Assembly: GCF_016654015.1 (NCBI RefSeq)
Contig: NZ_JAEPWM010000004.1
Span: 331,045-395,044 of the forward strand
DNA from: Ramlibacter ginsenosidimutans
GTDB lineage: Bacteria; Pseudomonadota; Gammaproteobacteria; Burkholderiales; Burkholderiaceae_C
Direction: 5' to 3'
Length of the DNA: 64,000 bases
The position numbers and the translations under genes are program-made. The notes beneath the pieces are model-generated. The model was not told where the DNA came from. It was given only the letters and a program-made list of their open reading frames with translations, and made no database searches. This document shows positions 51,180 to 59,168 of the stretch, one piece after another. Each line of letters opens with the position of its first letter. The stretch's first letter is position 1.

Positions 51180-52457
51180 TCAGCCCTTCTTCGCCTGCGC
51201 AGCGGCCGAGGCAGCAGAAGCAGCCGGGGCAGGCGCGGACGCAGCCGCGGCCGGCGGCGCCGACATGGGAGCGGCAGCGGTGCCCGCGCGCGCGGTGTCT
51301 CCCGCCGTCCATGGCACCGGCTTCACCGGGGCGCCGGGACGCAGCTTCTGGAAGCCGTCGACGATCACCTGCTCGCCGGGCTGCAGCCCGCCCACGACCA
51401 CCCACTGGTTGTTCTGCGAGCCGTCGATCTTGATGGTGCGCGGGCTCACCAGCCCCTTCGCGTCCACGACCATCACGGTGTCGCCTTGCGGCGAGCGCGT
51501 GACGGCCTGCTGCGGCAGCAGCATCGCGTTCCTCGCCTTCGCCTGCTCGATCTGCACGCGCACGTACATGCCGGGCAGCAGCAGGCCTTCCCGGTTCGGT
51601 ACTTCGGCGCGCAGCGTCACCTGGCCCGTGTTGGGGTCGACCGTGAGGTCCGCGAACAGCAGCCGGCCCGGCCGCGGGAACAGCGTCCCGTCCTCGAGCA
51701 CGATGCGCACCTCGGCGCCTTGTTCGCCGGCGCGCTTCAGGCGGCCGGCCTGCAGCGCGCGCCGCAGGTTCATCACCTCGGTCGCGGACTGCGTGAAGTT
51801 CACGTACATGGGATCGATCTGCTGGATGATCGCGAGCGGCGTCGCCTCGCCCTGCCCCACCAGTGCGCCCTCCGTCACCTGCGACCGGCCGATGCGCCCC
51901 GAGATGGGCGCCGTCACCGTCGCATACGAGAGGTTGATGTCGGCCGTTCGCAGCGCCGCGCGCGCGGCAGCGACGTCGGCTTCCGCCTGTTTCTCGGCGG
52001 CGACTGCGTCGGCATATTCCTGCTTGCTGATCGCGTTGGCTTCCACCAGCGGGCGATAGCGCTGCTCCAGCGCCTGCGCCTTCACCTGGTTGGCCTGCGC
52101 CTTGACCAGCGCGGCCTGCGCGCTCGATCGCGCAGCCTGGTAGGGAGCGGCGTCGATCTGGTACAGCACCTGGCCGGCGCGCACGTCGCTGCCTTCGCGG
52201 AACACGCGCTTGAGCACGATGCCGGCGGCGCGCGCCCGCACCTGCGCGACGCGGGCCGGCTCGAGGCGGCCGGGCAGCTCGGTGACGAGGCCGACATCGC
52301 CGGTGGCGACGCGGACCACGCCCACTTCGGGCGGAGGAGGCGTGCCGCCACCCGCCTGCTGCGCTGCGCCGCCGCCGTCCTTGCCGCAAGCGGCGAGGAC
52401 GAGCACGAGTGAAAACAGGAGAGACCACGCAGGAACCTGCGGCAGACGAGCAGCCAT
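51180..52457 (-). CDS. RND efflux periplasmic adaptor (AcrA-like lipoprotein)
   Basis: The 425-residue membrane fusion protein that joins pump and outer-membrane channel. The lipobox LVLAAC is at about residue 24. Lipoyl halves (RVAQVRARAAGIVLKRVFREG...; YATVTAPISGRIGRS) flank a coiled hairpin (about 100-165), then beta-barrel and MP domains. The C-terminus is a long Ala/Pro-rich tail (SAPAPAASAASAAA). ATG 52457 is the first good start after the operator. It heads the operon under the divergent TetR. Confidence 0.94.
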   Translation of the reverse strand: MAARLPQVPAWSLLFSLVLVLAACGKDGGGAAQQAGGGTPPPPEVGVVRVATGDVGLVTELPGRLEPARVAQVRARAAGIVLKRVFREGSDVRAGQVLYQIDAAPYQAARSSAQAALVKAQANQVKAQALEQRYRPLVEANAISKQEYADAVAAEKQAEADVAAARAALRTADINLSYATVTAPISGRIGRSQVTEGALVGQGEATPLAIIQQIDPMYVNFTQSATEVMNLRRALQAGRLKRAGEQGAEVRIVLEDGTLFPRPGRLLFADLTVDPNTGQVTLRAEVPNREGLLLPGMYVRVQIEQAKARNAMLLPQQAVTRSPQGDTVMVVDAKGLVSPRTIKIDGSQNNQWVVVGGLQPGEQVIVDGFQKLRPGAPVKPVPWTAGDTARAGTAAAPMSAPPAAAASAPAPAASAASAAAQAKKG

Positions 52458-52523
52458 CGTGTTTCTTGTTCGGTGAAGTGCGAGGGACGGCCCCGGACAG
52501 CGGGCCAGCGCAAACCCGCGAGT

Positions 52524-52549
52524 ATATACATGCAACATTGCATGTATAT
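52524..52549. promoter_or_regulatory. TetR-type operator between efflux operon and its regulator
   Basis: ATATACATGCAA and TTGCATGTATAT are perfect 12-nt arms around CA. The palindrome overlaps a minus-strand TATACT box (52526-52521) for the adaptor gene and a plus-strand TATATT box (52545-52550) for the tetR gene, so a repressor bound here would shut both. The sequence resembles AcrR/TtgR-type operators. Confidence 0.8.
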
Positions 52550-52557
52550 TCCCGCCC

Positions 52558-53175
52558 ATGGTCCGCCGATCCAAGGAAGATGCGCTCGCGACGCGCAGTG
52601 CGCTGCTCGATGCGGCCGAGCACGTCTTCCTCGCGCAAGGCGTGGCCGGCACGTCGCTCAACGACATCGCGCAGGCCGCGGGCACGACCCGCGGCGCCAT
52701 CTACTGGCACTTCAAGGACAAGGCGGACCTGTTCAACGCGATGATGGACCGGGTCGCGATGCCCTTGCAGTGCGCAATGTCTCTCGTCGACGCAGTGCCG
52801 GACCAGGATCCGCTGCCCGGCCTGAAGAAGTCGCTGCGCATCGCCCTGCAGCAGACCGTGCACGACCCGCAGACGCGGCGCGTGTTCGAAGTCGCCACGC
52901 ACAAGGTCGAATACGTGGACAGCCTGTGCGCCGTGCGCGAGCGCCACCTGCAGGTGCGCAACGTGTGGATAGAGCGCTTTCGCGACGTGCTGCTCCAGAG
53001 CGCGCACGCGCGCGGCGTGCGCCTGTCGGTGCCGGCCGGCGTGGCCGCGCATGGCCTGCACGCGCTGCTCGATGGCCTGATCCAGAACTGGCTGCTCGAT
53101 ACCGAGGCCTTCGACCTGGAAGCGCACGGATCCAAGGCAGTGGACGCCTATCTTCGCGGCATCGGCCTGGCGTAA
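52558..53175 (+). CDS. TetR-family repressor of the adjacent RND efflux operon
   Basis: A 205-residue one-component regulator of the AcrR/TtgR type. The helix-turn-helix is at about residues 33-55 (TSLNDIAQAAGTTRGAIYWHFKDK). The C-terminal ligand domain matches the TetR_C acrR-like group (HGLHALLDGLIQNWLLD). It is divergent from the efflux operon, with the palindrome in between. The ATG is only 7 nt after a TATATT box, and no ribosome site is seen. Confidence 0.93.
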   Translation: MVRRSKEDALATRSALLDAAEHVFLAQGVAGTSLNDIAQAAGTTRGAIYWHFKDKADLFNAMMDRVAMPLQCAMSLVDAVPDQDPLPGLKKSLRIALQQTVHDPQTRRVFEVATHKVEYVDSLCAVRERHLQVRNVWIERFRDVLLQSAHARGVRLSVPAGVAAHGLHALLDGLIQNWLLDTEAFDLEAHGSKAVDAYLRGIGLA

Positions 53176-53213
53176 CCGCCGTCGTATCGAGCCGACGCGC
53201 GCGCACATGAACA

Positions 53214-53241
53214 AAAGGGCCGACGCGCGCGTCGGCCCTTT
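53214..53241 (+). terminator. bidirectional hairpin terminator after tetR
   Basis: A perfect 28-nt palindrome with arms AAAGGGCCGACGCG / CGCGTCGGCCCTTT. It follows the tetR stop by 38 nt and is 120 nt past the end of the convergent exported-protein gene. The flanking A and T runs are short, so termination strength is uncertain in either direction. Confidence 0.7.
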
Positions 53242-53361
53242 CTCTTGGGCATGCCAGGCAGGCCGGTCCGGGTGATACGGACCCGCGAGGAGAGCGCAGC
53301 GGTTCGAACCGCGTGCGTCAATCGATGGGTGGAGCGGACCCGCCGCTCCACGCCGGGACCA

Positions 53362-53808
53362 TCAGGACTTCTTGTCCTTGTCGGCCGGGGCAGCGGCCTT
53401 GGCGTCCGCCTTCGCCTGGGACTTCGCGCTGTCGTGCGCGGTCTTGGCGTCCTTCTTGCAAGCGGACTTGGCGGAACCCTTCTGGTCCTCGCACTTTTCC
53501 TTGGCGACGTCGTAGTCGGCATCGGCCTTGGCCATCTTCGCCTTCTCTTCGTTGTGCGAGGACGGCTTGTACTGGGCTTCCAGTTCGGCCTTGGCGACCT
53601 TTTCCTTGCCCTTCGCTTCGGCCTTGCACACGTCCTTGGCGTTGCCCTTCATGGGATCGCAGGCGGCCTTGTCGCTCTTGTACTGGGCTTCGATCTTGTC
53701 CTTGGCTTCCTTGTAGGCGTCCTTGCTCATGCCGGTGTTGTCCGCGGCGAAGGCATGGCCGGCAAAGCCGAAGGCAACGGCGATGGCGAGGCTGGAAAGC
53801 TTGTTCAT
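53362..53808 (-). CDS. exported Lys/Ala-rich protein with duplicated C-x10-C motif (paralogue 1)
   Basis: 148 residues, unknown function. A signal peptide (MNKLSSLAIAVAFGFAGHAFA, cut after residue 21) is followed by a highly charged helical protein. Two similar units contain CDPMKGNAKDVCKAEAK (Cys50, Cys61) and CEDQKGSAKSACKKDAK (Cys106, Cys117), each a pair of Cys ten residues apart. The tail is Lys/Asp/Ala-rich and resembles regions often mislabelled TolA. It is probably periplasmic, with disulfides. GGAC precedes the ATG at 53808. Its neighbour at 53928-54419 is a paralogue. Confidence 0.85.
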   Translation of the reverse strand: MNKLSSLAIAVAFGFAGHAFAADNTGMSKDAYKEAKDKIEAQYKSDKAACDPMKGNAKDVCKAEAKGKEKVAKAELEAQYKPSSHNEEKAKMAKADADYDVAKEKCEDQKGSAKSACKKDAKTAHDSAKSQAKADAKAAAPADKDKKS

Positions 53809-53927
53809 GGATGTCCTTTCTTTGGGGAATATTCTGAGGGGCCCCAGTTCAGGAAACGCGCGGGCCCCAGGCCCAGCAGTCGGACGCCTGCCCCAGCCGG
53901 TGTCGGAGCCCGACTACAGCGCTGGAC

Positions 53928-54419
53928 TCACGACGCGCTGTCCTGCAGATGCCTGTGCGCCCGGGCGCCGCCGTTCGCGAACGCGCCGCCGGTCTCCTGT
54001 ACTTTCTCGACCTTGGCTTGCCGCAGCGCTGCCTCGCGGGCCGCCTTGGCGTCCTTCGTGCAGCGGTCCTTCGCAGTCCCTTTGACGACACTGCACTTCG
54101 CCTTCGCCACGGCGTAGTTCGCCTCGGCCGTCACGCTGCGGGACTGGAAGATGGACTCCGGGCTCGGCTTGTACCTGGCCTCCAGCTCGGCCTTCAGCGC
54201 GTCGGCGCGAGCCTTCGCCTCGACCTCGCAGATGTCCTGCGTGTTGCCCTTCATGTTGCCGCACAGCTTGCGATTGGCCTCGAGCTGCGCATCGATCTGC
54301 GCCTTCTGCGCCGCGTAGGCCTGCTTCGTCAAGGGCGGATGCTTCGGCAGGGTGGTCGCTCCTGCGGCCGCAACGATGGCGGCGCTGAACAGGAGCACGC
54401 AAACGGACTGGCTCTTCAT
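53928..54419 (-). CDS. exported protein with duplicated C-x10-C motif (paralogue 2)
   Basis: 163 residues, unknown function, with a signal peptide (MKSQSVCVLLFSAAIVAAAG). The mature part again has two units, CGNMKGNTQDICEVEAK (Cys53, Cys64) and CSVVKGTAKDRCTKDAK (Cys109, Cys120). Cys spacings are identical to paralogue 1, and AELEA.YKPS is shared between the units. The C-terminus differs (GGAFANGGARAHRHLQ). ATG 54419 is chosen because it gives the signal peptide; an earlier in-frame start would not. The pair is a tandem duplication. Confidence 0.82.
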   Translation of the reverse strand: MKSQSVCVLLFSAAIVAAAGATTLPKHPPLTKQAYAAQKAQIDAQLEANRKLCGNMKGNTQDICEVEAKARADALKAELEARYKPSPESIFQSRSVTAEANYAVAKAKCSVVKGTAKDRCTKDAKAAREAALRQAKVEKVQETGGAFANGGARAHRHLQDSAS

Positions 54420-54535
54420 GTGCTCGAGCGTAGGTCGCATCTCCAGCCGAGCATGCAGGAGGCAGCGCACAGCGCCTGTCGGCGCCGGCGCTCAGGACAT
54501 CGTGCGGTAGCGCTCCACCGCTTCAGCGAGGGAGT

Positions 54536-54934
54536 TCAGCGGGGCGCATCGACAATCCGGTCCGGCAGCAGTTCGCGGATGCGCTCCTCCTGGTAATAGC
54601 CGCCGTACTCCGTGTAGCGCAGGAAGGGCCGGTGGCAGGCAGCGCACTCCCACACGTCGCAGCGGTTGTAGGGGAACCATGCGGGCGCGATCGGCGCGTC
54701 GGGCGACCAGGACCGCGTGCCGGCCGGGTGGTGTTCCTCCAGCGTCGGATCGTCGGTGCCGGGTTGGCGCAGCGTGCCTACCCGGCGCAACGCCGCGGCA
54801 TCGAAGGACCCGGGCAACGCCTCCCAGCCCGGCGCGCGAATGGCCACGCATGCGGGGCAAGCGGGGCCGGCATGGCGGGACGCGAGCGCCCGCAGGGCGG
54901 CTGCATCGAGGACGGGAAGCGCTGGGGCTGTCAT
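54536..54934 (-). CDS. hypothetical protein with two Cys pairs
   Basis: 132 residues from ATG 54934. CPAC near residue 26 and CAACHRPFLRYTEYGGYY near 100 suggest a zinc-ribbon-like site; ERIRELLPDRIV closes the protein. I do not recognise the family. It is divergent from the cupin gene, with 46 nt between starts. No signal peptide. Confidence 0.65.
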   Translation of the reverse strand: MTAPALPVLDAAALRALASRHAGPACPACVAIRAPGWEALPGSFDAAALRRVGTLRQPGTDDPTLEEHHPAGTRSWSPDAPIAPAWFPYNRCDVWECAACHRPFLRYTEYGGYYQEERIRELLPDRIVDAPR

Positions 54935-54980
54935 GGCTGCGCATTGTGCTGCCTGCGGCGTTCCGGTGTACGCTGGCGCC

Positions 54981-55502
54981 ATGAGCGAGCATCACCACGA
55001 GCACGGCCCGGGCCACGACCATGCGCACGAGCCGGGCCACGAAGAGAAATGGAAGCACGACGGGGTGCGCGTGATCCCCGGCGGCCAGCTCGACGCGAAC
55101 ACCGCGCAGACGCCGGGCATGGACCGCCGCGCCGCGATCAACTTCGCCCGGGTCGGCGCGCAGAAGCTCTGGGCAGGCACGGTCAGCATCCATGCGAACG
55201 CGAAGACCGGCGCGCACCATCACGGCCACCTCGAAAGCGTGATCTACGTGGTCAAGGGCCGCGCGCGCATGCGCTGGGGCGAGCACCTGGAGTTCACCGC
55301 GGAAGCGGGCCCCGGCGACTTCATCTACGTGCCGCCCTATGTGCCGCACCAGGAGATCAACGCCAGCGCCACCGAGACGCTCGAATGCGTGCTGTGCCGC
55401 AGCGACGGCGAAGCCGTCGCCATCAACCTCGACATCGCACCCGTGGAGCAGCCCGAGCAGGTGCTCTGGGTCGACCCGACGCATCCGCACGGCGGGGTGT
55501 GA
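54981..55502 (+). CDS. cupin-domain metalloprotein
   Basis: 173 residues with a single cupin barrel. The His-rich N-terminus (MSEHHHEHGPGHDHAHEPGHEE) may bind metal. Cupin motif 1 is GAHHHGHLESVIYVVKG and motif 2 GDFIYVPPYVPHQEIN, with the metal His and Glu residues in place. Function (isomerase, dioxygenase or sensor) is unknown. A TGTACGCT -10-like sequence ends 6 nt before the ATG. Confidence 0.85.
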   Translation: MSEHHHEHGPGHDHAHEPGHEEKWKHDGVRVIPGGQLDANTAQTPGMDRRAAINFARVGAQKLWAGTVSIHANAKTGAHHHGHLESVIYVVKGRARMRWGEHLEFTAEAGPGDFIYVPPYVPHQEINASATETLECVLCRSDGEAVAINLDIAPVEQPEQVLWVDPTHPHGGV

Positions 55503-55557
55503 ATCCGAACAGCCGAACGGCTGTCCGCTCCCGTCTTTTCCCCACTGAGGAACCCGC

Positions 55558-56514
55558 ATGGACTACCGCAACCTGGGCCGCTCGGCCCTGAAGGTCTCGC
55601 CGCTTTGCTTCGGCGGCAACGTGTTCGGCTGGACCGCCGACGAGAAGACCTCCTTCTCACTGCTCGACGCCTGGGTCGACGCCGGCTTCAATTTCATCGA
55701 CACCGCCGACGTGTACTCACGCTGGGTGCCGGGTCACACGGGCGGCGAATCCGAAACCGTCATCGGCAGGTGGCTGAAGCAATCGGGCAAGCGCGACCGC
55801 GTCGTGATCGCCACGAAGGTCGGCATGGACATGGGCGAGGGCCGCATCGGCCTGAAGCCGCAGCGCATCCGCGAAGCGGTGGAGGCCTCGCTCAGGCGCC
55901 TGCAGGTCGACTGCATCGACCTGTACCAGGCGCACAAGGACGACGAGTCCACGCCGCTCGCCGATACGCTGGAGACCTTCGGCGCGCTCGTGAAGGAAGG
56001 CAAGGTGCGCGTGATCGGCGCCTCCAACTACTCCGCCGCGCGGCTGTCCGAGGCACTGGAAACCAGCCGGCGGCTGGGCCTGCCTCGCTACGAGTCGCTG
56101 CAGCCGCTGTACAACCTGTATGACCGCGAGGAGTTCGAGCGCGAGCTGCAGCCGCTGTGCGTGCGCGAACAGGTGGGCGCGATCGGCTACTACTCGCTGG
56201 CCTCCGGCTTCCTCACGGGCAAGTACCGCAGCGAGGCCGACGCGGCCAAGAGCCCGCGCGGCGCCATGGTGGTCAAGAAGTACCTGAACGAGCGCGGACG
56301 GCGCATCCTCGCCGCACTGGACGACGCGGCCAGGCACACCGGCGCAACGCCGGCCCAGGTCGCGCTCGCATGGACCATCGCGCAACCCGCGGTCGCATCC
56401 CCGATCGCGAGCGCGACGTCACTCCCCCAATTGGCCGAGCTCGTGCGCGCCGCGCAACTGAAGCTGGACGGGGAAACCCTGAAGCGTCTCACGCGCGCGA
56501 GCGCGGCGGACTGA
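55558..56514 (+). CDS. aldo/keto reductase
   Basis: 318 residues, NADPH-dependent (alpha/beta)8 barrel. The catalytic Asp and Tyr are in FIDTADVYSRW, the Lys in VIATKVGM, and the His in YQAHKDDE. C-terminal ASNYSAARL and the NADP-binding GYYSLASGFLTGKY follow. The substrate is unknown; it resembles the YghZ/Gcy-like group. It starts 55 nt after the cupin gene. Confidence 0.92.
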   Translation: MDYRNLGRSALKVSPLCFGGNVFGWTADEKTSFSLLDAWVDAGFNFIDTADVYSRWVPGHTGGESETVIGRWLKQSGKRDRVVIATKVGMDMGEGRIGLKPQRIREAVEASLRRLQVDCIDLYQAHKDDESTPLADTLETFGALVKEGKVRVIGASNYSAARLSEALETSRRLGLPRYESLQPLYNLYDREEFERELQPLCVREQVGAIGYYSLASGFLTGKYRSEADAAKSPRGAMVVKKYLNERGRRILAALDDAARHTGATPAQVALAWTIAQPAVASPIASATSLPQLAELVRAAQLKLDGETLKRLTRASAAD

Positions 56515-56531
56515 ACGACCCTACACTGCGT

Positions 56532-56547
56532 CCCCTCCAGGGAGGGG
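56532..56547 (+). promoter_or_regulatory. hairpin hiding the ribosome site of the S9 peptidase
   Basis: CCCCTCC (56532-56538) pairs perfectly with GGAGGGG (56541-56547), which is the Shine-Dalgarno of the gene starting at 56552. A TACACT -10-like box is at 56522-56527, so the hairpin would be at the very 5' end of the mRNA. Confidence 0.5.
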
Positions 56548-56551
56548 ACCC

Positions 56552-58564
56552 ATGCGACTGCACCGCATCCTGCCGCCGCTCGCGCTCGCGGCCACGTTCC
56601 TGCTTGCCGGCTGCGCCACGCCAGCGCGCCATCCGGCGCTGGCCGCCGCGCAAGCGCAAGGCACGCTGGCGCCGCTGGTGCCCGTGCGGCGCTTCGTCGC
56701 GAACGTGGATTTCGCCGGCGGCTTCCAGCTCTCGCCCGATGGCGAATGGCTGGTGTGGTCGCAAGCCGTGGGCACCGATACGGGCCTCGCTGTGCGTCGC
56801 GTTGCGGGTGGCGACACGCGCACCTTCGCCACGGGCTACCTCGCGCGCCCGGCGGGGCCGTCCTACCTCTGGCTGGCGGACAACCGCCACATTGCCTACA
56901 TCAAGGACTTGCGCGGCGACGAGAACACCCAGATCCAGGTGATCGACACCCGCGGTGCGTTCGAGCCCTGGCAGGTCACGCCCTGGCCCGGCGTGCGCTC
57001 CACCATCGTCGGCTACGGTGCGCCCGGCAGCAGCCGGTTCTTCCTTGCAAGCAACCGCCGCGACCGCGCCACGATGGACCTGTATGAAGCCGATGTCACC
57101 ACCCGCAGCGTGCGCGAAATCGCGCGCAGCGACGGGCAGGTGCTCGAATGGATCCTCGGCGAGGACCGGCAGCTCGCCGGCCGCATCCGCCAGCTCGGGG
57201 CGACCGACGGCTCCGGCCACGCCTTCGAGGTGCCGGATGGCACGGGTGGCTGGCGCACGTTGCGCACGGCGGGCCCCTGGGACAGCTACTGGATCCACCG
57301 CATCGAGCCGGACAAGCACAAGGCCTGGGGCGTGTCCAACCTCGGACGCGACAAGCTCGCGGTGATCGAGGTCGACACCGTCACCGGAGGCGAGACGATG
57401 CGCGCATCCGACGCCGACGTGGACATCGCCCGCGTGTACTACACCCGCTTCGCGAGCGGCCCCGTGGGGTACGCCGTGGTGCCCGGCTTTCCGCAGATCC
57501 GCTACCTCGACGCGGCGCTTGGCGCGGACGTGCAGCGCGCCGCCGAACGCGCACGCGCCACCGGGGCACTGGACGACGCGCCGCGCGCGCTGCAGCCCCA
57601 GAGCAGCAGCGAGGACGGCCGACGCTGGATCCTCCATGCGCGCGGCGATTTCGACGATGCGGAACTGCTGCTCGATCGCTCGACCGGCGAAGTCACGCGG
57701 CTGGACCCGAAGGAGCCCCTGCGCCGGGCAGCGCTGTCGCCGGAAGAGCCGTACTCCTTTCGCGCCAGCGACGGCCGCACCATCCACGGCTACGTGATCC
57801 GCCCCCGCGGTGTGCAGGGAGCCGTTCCCCTGGTCGTGGACATCCACGGTGGTCCCTGGGTGCGTGACGAGTGGCGCACCGCGGGATTCAACGGCGACCA
57901 GCTGCTCGCGAACCGCGGTTATGCGGTGCTGACGGTCAACTACCGCGGGTCCGCGGGCTACGGGCGCGAGCATCTAGCCGCGGGCCGGATGCAGTCCTGG
58001 GACAAGGTGCAGGCCGACATCGCCGAGGCGGCGCAGTGGGCGGTCGGCCAGGGCCTCGCCGATCCGCAGCGCATGGCGGTGCTGGGGGCGAGCTACGGCG
58101 GCTACTCCGTCCTGATGCAGCTGATCCAGAAGCGCCAGGACTGGAAGTGCGGCGTCGACCTGGTCGGCGTGGCGAACTGGGTGCGCGTGATGGAGAACTG
58201 GCCGCCGTTCTGGCGCAACCGCCACTACTTCATCGCCTTCTATGGCGATCCTGCGAAGCCCGAGGAGCGCGCACGCATGATGCGCGAGGCGCCGGTGTCC
58301 CACCTGGACGAGATCACGGCGCCACTGCTGGTGATCCAGGGCGCGAACGACATCCGCGTGCAACGCCAGGATTCCGACGAGGTCGTCGCCGGCCTGCGGC
58401 AGCGCGGCCGGCCCGTGGAGTACCTGTTGTTCGACAACGAAGGACACCAGACGCGCCGCTGGCGCAATCGCCTCGAGATGTGGCGTCGGGTAGAAGACAC
58501 GCTGGCCACATGCCTCGGCGGGCGCAGCGCGGGCTGGGACTTCTACCAAGTGATGCCGCGATGA
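56552..58564 (+). CDS. S9-family prolyl oligopeptidase-like lipoprotein
   Basis: 670 residues. A lipoprotein signal (ALAATFLLAGC, Cys near 21) is followed by a beta-propeller-like N-terminal region (about 60-400) and an alpha/beta-hydrolase domain. The active Ser is in GASYGGYS (about residue 514), the Asp in GANDIRV (about 598) and the His in DNEGHQ (about 631). It probably acts as a periplasmic peptidase anchored in a membrane. Its own start is overlapped by a hairpin. Its TGA overlaps the next ATG. Confidence 0.92.
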   Translation: MRLHRILPPLALAATFLLAGCATPARHPALAAAQAQGTLAPLVPVRRFVANVDFAGGFQLSPDGEWLVWSQAVGTDTGLAVRRVAGGDTRTFATGYLARPAGPSYLWLADNRHIAYIKDLRGDENTQIQVIDTRGAFEPWQVTPWPGVRSTIVGYGAPGSSRFFLASNRRDRATMDLYEADVTTRSVREIARSDGQVLEWILGEDRQLAGRIRQLGATDGSGHAFEVPDGTGGWRTLRTAGPWDSYWIHRIEPDKHKAWGVSNLGRDKLAVIEVDTVTGGETMRASDADVDIARVYYTRFASGPVGYAVVPGFPQIRYLDAALGADVQRAAERARATGALDDAPRALQPQSSSEDGRRWILHARGDFDDAELLLDRSTGEVTRLDPKEPLRRAALSPEEPYSFRASDGRTIHGYVIRPRGVQGAVPLVVDIHGGPWVRDEWRTAGFNGDQLLANRGYAVLTVNYRGSAGYGREHLAAGRMQSWDKVQADIAEAAQWAVGQGLADPQRMAVLGASYGGYSVLMQLIQKRQDWKCGVDLVGVANWVRVMENWPPFWRNRHYFIAFYGDPAKPEERARMMREAPVSHLDEITAPLLVIQGANDIRVQRQDSDEVVAGLRQRGRPVEYLLFDNEGHQTRRWRNRLEMWRRVEDTLATCLGGRSAGWDFYQVMPR

Positions 58565-59064
58565 AGGCCGAAGCGACGCTGCACTTCCTCTGCGGCAAGG
58601 CCGGCGCCGGCAAGAGCACGGTGGCGAAACGCCTTGCGCAGGAGCACGACGCGGTCCTCGTCAGCGAGGACGTGTGGCTCGCGCGCCTCTATGGCGAGGA
58701 GATGAAGACCTTCGACGACTACCGTCGCTACGCGCAGCGGCTGAAGACGGTCATCGGGCCGCTCGCGATCGAGCTGCTGGCGTCGGGCCGCAGCGTGGTG
58801 CTGGACTTTCCCGCGAACACCCGGGCGTCGCGCGCGTGGTTCCGCTTCGTGTTCGAGCAGGCGGGCGTGCCGCACACCATGCACTTCCTCGACACGCCGG
58901 ATGCGACCTGCCTTGCCCGCATCGCCGAACGCAACGTGGCGCGGCCCGAGGGCTCGCACCACCTCACCGAAGAAGAGTTCGTGCAGATCTCCTCCTGGTT
59001 CCAGCCGCCCTCCGAGGACGAAGGCTTCCACGTGCGTCGCTACGCGTCGCAGCCGGGGTCGTGA
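58561..59064 (+). CDS. P-loop kinase-like ATP-binding protein
   Basis: 167 residues. The P-loop is CGKAGAGKST at the N-terminus, with SEDVWLARLYG and VLDFPANT as the other kinase-like elements, so it resembles the zeta-toxin/chloramphenicol-phosphotransferase group of small kinases. The substrate is unknown and no antitoxin partner is seen, so I do not call it a toxin. ATG 58561 overlaps the peptidase stop as ATGA. Confidence 0.82.
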   Translation: MKAEATLHFLCGKAGAGKSTVAKRLAQEHDAVLVSEDVWLARLYGEEMKTFDDYRRYAQRLKTVIGPLAIELLASGRSVVLDFPANTRASRAWFRFVFEQAGVPHTMHFLDTPDATCLARIAERNVARPEGSHHLTEEEFVQISSWFQPPSEDEGFHVRRYASQPGS

Positions 59065-59079
59065 CGCTCGGATTCGACT

Positions 59080-59168
59080 CGCAGGCTGGTGGTGAGCGCC
59101 AGCGAACCCCAGCGATCCAGCGTCGCGCAGCAAGCTGGGGTTCGGCTGCGCCTCACCGCCAGCCTACG
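59080..59168. repeat. inverted repeat overlapping the arsB-type gene stop
   Basis: Imperfect arms of 34-35 nt (59080-59113 and 59134-59168), sharing GAACCCCAGC at their inner ends and GGCTGG.GGTGAG at their outer ends. The sequence differs from the ACGCAGAGG repeat. Similar palindromes (GGTTCGGCTGCGCCTCACC-type) are dispersed in many proteobacterial genomes. The right arm contains the stop codon of the transporter gene (59164-59166). Confidence 0.75.

Noticed and set aside
58561..59064. P-loop kinase as a zeta-type toxin
   Set aside because: It overlaps a peptidase gene, has no small antitoxin partner, and the P-loop alone does not define a toxin.
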